NCBI RefSeq assembly: GCF_050436995.1
Contig: NC_134763.1
Span: 5,890,001 to 5,954,000, forward strand
Source: Anticarsia gemmatalis
Lineage: Eukaryota; Arthropoda; Insecta; Lepidoptera; Erebidae
DNA length: 64,000 nt
Reading direction: 5' to 3'
Part shown: piece by piece, positions 59,897 to 64,000 of the stretch
Numbering within the stretch: the stretch's first letter is position 1
Layout: the number at the start of each line of letters is the position of its first letter
Notes under the pieces: generated by a model
Database searches by the model: none
What the model was told of the DNA's origin: nothing
Seen by the model: only the letters and a program-made list of their open reading frames with translations
Made by a program: the position numbers and the translations under genes

Positions 59897-62800
59897 TGAT
59901 CCATGACAACGACGTTCAGGTAAAGTAGATGTAAAATTCAAGTCTGTATTGGTAATTTATTAAAATGAATCAAACCAATTACTTTCTCTTAAAAACTCTA
60001 TTTTAGCTAATAGTTAACTTTTAGCCTCATCTAGACAGAATGAAGAAATCGTTAATACAAGTCACGCTGTTGACGTGAAACCACTTTCTTTCGCAGTGAC
60101 GTATAAGCGATTTTGCCGTGAGTCGGCGTTTGTTCCCGTCTGCACTACTTATTGCTAGATAATGGTGTTGCCAAAAAAATTATGAAATGAGTCTTGAAGT
60201 GTTTCGTTTAAAAAGTAGCATTTTCTTTGAAAAGTATATGAAAACAAAGAGTTTTGATGATGTCAATATCACGTCTATCAAAACATTATTGTTTTATACT
60301 CAAATGGTTGTTTAGGATTTGGATGTTCTAAAACGCATGTAAATATAATGTATTATTATGATGCTGGAGTTATCTTAACAGACTTTCATGGGGACTTTAG
60401 GGTTCTAATTTTGGTTTTACATATATTTTCTTTTATGACGACAGTAGAAATGTATGACTATGGTTTAGAAATCCCATGCTTCTTTACCTCACTTATTGCC
60501 CCTGGTCAGCCCCAGTATATGTATCGTACTTCAGTAGTAAATAAGGGACTGAATCACGTACAGCGATATACTGGTTGCATTGTGCACTGAATAATCCTTA
60601 TGATATATGAATGAACGTTGAACTGTGAGTTCATTGTAGTTTCTCTAGATAAATAGAAAAAAACAATTTTACTCAGCATAAACACTCTTTACGACGTGAT
60701 TATGACAAACGGACATACAAAGTTATTGTCTCATTTCTTCTAAACGCGTCTCTTTTGATATTATTTTCTTTATTAAAATTCGAGGCCCCTCTTTTGTTCA
60801 TAAACTAAACCACAGTCTAGACGTAATAAAAGCTTTTAAGTTAGGTGTAAATTTTATATAAAATTATTACCTAATTCGGGCCCTCACTGCGATTAACGCT
60901 TATGTTCTAGCCGACCTTCGAGATTAAACGCTAAAAGAAACTAGTCTTGGATATTAATAACTTTAACACTTACTTAATCAACTATTAGATTTAACAGTCA
61001 TTTCAAATATGGGTGATAAATGCATACCAAGTTTTTTATGAGGTTTATTAGAAATGTTCAATAGTAAAAGCTTTACGACTGTTCTTAACACATCCTCGAA
61101 CGTAGTTAAAAGAGTTTCTTGAATAGTTTTTAGAGTTCGCTTTGGATGAACGGACGTTAACCGGAGTCAGTCATTCATTACCATCAACTGTTTGCTCCTA
61201 AGGATAAAACTAATAATTAAAATTATTAAGTAGTTCAATTTGTTTAAATCATATTGGATTGAATAGCTTGACATTTCAGCGCAGTTCACACTAACCTTGT
61301 ACCATCATCGGGAAATGCAAGTAAAAATTATTTATGCAAAATTATTTACACATTCAGGTAAAAATATATAAATAAACTTTTTAAGCGCACAGTTTCTAAA
61401 ATTAAACTAAAATTTATGTATAGCAACATTACTTTTAACAAGCACTAAATACTTACATCAATCTTTTAACGCTTTACGCTCATTAATTTACAAAATACCA
61501 ATTTAATAAGCAGCTTAAAACATAATTTCTATTAAACATGTTTTCGGTTTAATAACATTGCCACACCAATTAACTTCATTTGCGAATTAAAAACAGACAT
61601 GCAATAAATTTCATATCGACGTTCTCGATGTATTTCATAGACGGAAAAAGCTCATACGATAGGAAATTGAAAATAAATTCCTTTAAGCTTTCAATTACCT
61701 CAATCGGGAATATCGCGTTTCCGGAGACATGAATTTAAATCTATATGCCGGTGTAACTTTAGGTGTGGTCATGTTACGTGCTGTCATGTAATTGCATTGA
61801 AATTTTAATGCTTTTACAAGTAGGAAATAATGTCTAAGATGTGAGAAAGAAACGCGTTTTGGGGGTTTTATCATAACTAAGTCTTGATTGTAACTTAAGT
61901 TAACTATGGAACTCAATTGTGGTAAACAAATAACTTTGTTTAACATTGCAGTTATATCTTGTCAACTTAATCCTGAAGCAGCCGTAAGAGATAATGAAAA
62001 TGTCACAAAATAAATTAGATTTTCACCAAAGTATACCAATCACCATAATTATCGTGTTACTGCGTGAACATAAATTCATTTTATGTGTATAATAATACGA
62101 GCATAATATTCAAATCGTAACACAAAATGGATTTTATTTCCAGATAAGTTACGTGCATAAACCAATATATTTTATTGATCGTAACTTTTACCATCGCATC
62201 GCCTAAAGCGTTGAAAACGTCATAACTCGTAAAAAGCCACATAAACGGAATTCGTTGAACTGACCCTAGACGTGTAAATAAATAAAAAAATAAAAATTCT
62301 CCGTTCAGCAGTCGAACTTAAACAAATATTGAATTTTTCAGTATAAAATTCGTTTACAACTAAACAAATCGAACGCTGGCAACGCCGCATCAAGTTGACG
62401 GTTCTATAAGCTGAGTCTCCACTAAGTTATTTTGAGCTACGGTTTATAGGTTTGCAATAAAAATATCATAACATTTGACAGCCCCGGGCGCTATTTCAAA
62501 ATATTTTATTGATGATTCGACGTAAAATACTCTATCAGTTATCACAGGAAACGTTTTATATACTCATCAAAAGTACCATACATTTAAACGCCAACATTTC
62601 AAAAATATATTGTTTCGCGTGATCAGTTTATATGGACATTAAATTTATTGAAAACGCACAAACCTACAAAACACTATTTTATATTGATATTTTTATGTTG
62701 AGACAAAACAATATGCAGACAGTTTTCCGAATTTCAATACTATTGGGATTGAGCTTTTTGTTTTGATTTGTTATTAGCAACATATTGCTTTCTATTCTAA

Positions 62801-62901
62801 AAAACATACCGGAACAAAAGTGCACAGTATTCGCCAGTTACAAAAAAGAGCATTATACAAAATGATTTATTGGATTTATGTACAAAAGAATACATGCGGA
62901 C
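59897..62901. other. Non-coding sequence, nothing recognised
   Basis: AT-rich unique sequence. Frames of 80-83 codons at 60348-60590 and 61695-61946 have no supporting features. Confidence 0.65.
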
Positions 62902-63051
62902 CTATAGCTCAATTCTCTACTATTATCGACTACCGACAACCGGCTCTAATCAATGCCTCTGACGGGCGTCGTAGGAATTATTTTGGTGTTACATTTTAAA
63001 TGTCAAACTTTTGATACTCGAAATTACCGGCTGTAGAGAATCGCGCTACTA
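62902..63051 (-). mobile_element. MITE copy 7 (CGATTCTCTAC family), full length
   Basis: The terminal repeats CTATAGCTCAATTCTCTA (62902-62919) and the reverse complement of TAGTAGCGCGATTCTCTA (63034-63051) are clear. Internal parts in reverse order are CGACTACCGACAACCGG, GCCTCTGACGGGCG, ACATTTTAAATGTCAAAC and TTGATACTCGAAATT. It is 150 bp with no coding. Confidence 0.78.
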
Positions 63052-64000
63052 ATGCCTTTAGCATTTTAGAACAGTCTACATTGTACAGTAACACTACAAT
63101 AGCACTATTATTCAAAACCTATAAGTTCTTTGATGCAGCCATTAAGCGACTGTTGAAAAACCCCCATACATTATTTATTCACTCCAGTAATTCCTTACAC
63201 AAATTATTAATGATACGCGGCAAGTTTTCCGCATGTATTACCCCGGTTGCCATTCAAAGTTGCCAACTAAAGGGTTTGCTGGAGTCAAGACCTCGTAGGT
63301 GGAGAGGCACCAAAGGGTCAGTAAGCAAGGAAATGTCAAAACCACGCATCAATATTAAGCCATTAAGTTGGGTCTGTTTGTCGAACGCACGACAACTTTG
63401 ACAAGGTTCTAGTGAGATGTTGACTTCGCCTGTTTAACTTGTAGATTAATCAAGGGTGTTATATACCAAACATACAAGGATATAAGGCCTTTGAAGTGTT
63501 TTATTAAATTTGGTAGATTGCAAGATTGGGTGGGAGCTGCTGATATCAAAGCCAGCGTTTGTGGTGAGGTACACAGAAATAAATAAGAAAATATCTTATT
63601 TGAAGAAAAAATGTTTATCATATAAACTATGACACCAAAACATCGTCAAGGTAAATATAATACTACATATAATAATATGATTTATTTTATTACAATCTTA
63701 AGATACAAAACTACATTTCTTCTTTCTTTTCTACGTTGGATTATTCAGTATAGAAGGGACTTATTATAATACGTGATCCACTGATTATAATTTGTAAAGG
63801 ACTTCACGGGGTTTTTTTATAGTCTAACAGTTCTTTAGAAAGTCATAAACTTCGAGGACTTCTTACCTATTTTCAAAGTTAGTAGAAAACCTAGCTTGTC
63901 CTCAATACAAAGTTTCATCAGTATGTACCTTACCCCACTATTATGTCGGTATGTATTCAAATTAATCCGGCCTGTTAACTTTACTTCGAACTCATGCACG
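63052..64000. other. Non-coding sequence
   Basis: A 106-codon frame at 63081-63401 crosses a slightly GC-richer patch (63230-63400) but shows no domain or splice context, so I do not call it coding. The rest is AT-rich unique sequence. Confidence 0.55.

Noticed and set aside
63081..63401. 106-codon open frame, plus strand
   Set aside because: No recognisable domain or splice signals and ordinary composition. It starts right after a MITE copy.

Overview
This 64 kb window is AT-rich eukaryotic DNA, almost certainly from a moth or butterfly. The identification rests on dispersed repeats typical of Lepidoptera. They include Helitron-type elements that begin TCTATACTAATATTATAAAG and end CTAG between a target A and T, RTE-type LINE tails with the EAYxQQW ending, and SINEs whose heads match the internal promoter of 5S rRNA. 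A mariner-derived MITE and several foldback or MITE families are also present. I cannot name the species.

I found no gene that can be called with confidence. No open frame exceeds 134 codons, none carries a recognisable domain, and the longer frames are scattered over both strands as expected by chance. The one stretch that looks like former coding sequence is 34968-35424: a signal-peptide-like start and about 88 codons, followed by a reading-frame change and in-frame stops. I found no tRNA, rRNA, known microRNA or CRISPR array. The window is best read as a gene desert or the inside of very long introns.

Layout. 1-8190: mostly unique sequence with small GC-rich islands that could be regulatory. 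8191-13440: a short MITE, a LINE tail, a Helitron and a 490 bp foldback element with stacked GC-rich hairpins. 13441-19364: unique sequence, a second MITE copy and a GC-rich island near 15 kb. 19365-26250: the densest transposon region. It holds three copies or part-copies of a roughly 1.16 kb family ending in a 0.5 kb foldback module, a second Helitron type between the first two, and a 2.6 kb stretch (21.9-24.5 kb) bounded by clusters of a TTACGACnTTATGCGTGG-like motif. 26251-41000: unique sequence, 5S-derived SINEs on both strands, LINE debris, the decayed coding candidate and a perfect short hairpin. 41000-57800: unique sequence with MITE copies, a mariner MITE and a second TATACTAATATTATAAAG Helitron. 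57800-64000: a complete reverse-strand copy of the foldback family, a third such Helitron and a last MITE copy.

The most unusual observation concerns the foldback modules. The arms of the copy at 21009-21509 are identical by eye for about 199 bp. The two arms of each copy also share copy-specific variants, as if they are being corrected against each other. The motif clusters at 21.9-24.5 kb are the best candidate for an undescribed transposon. All element family names are from recognition by eye; no database search was possible.
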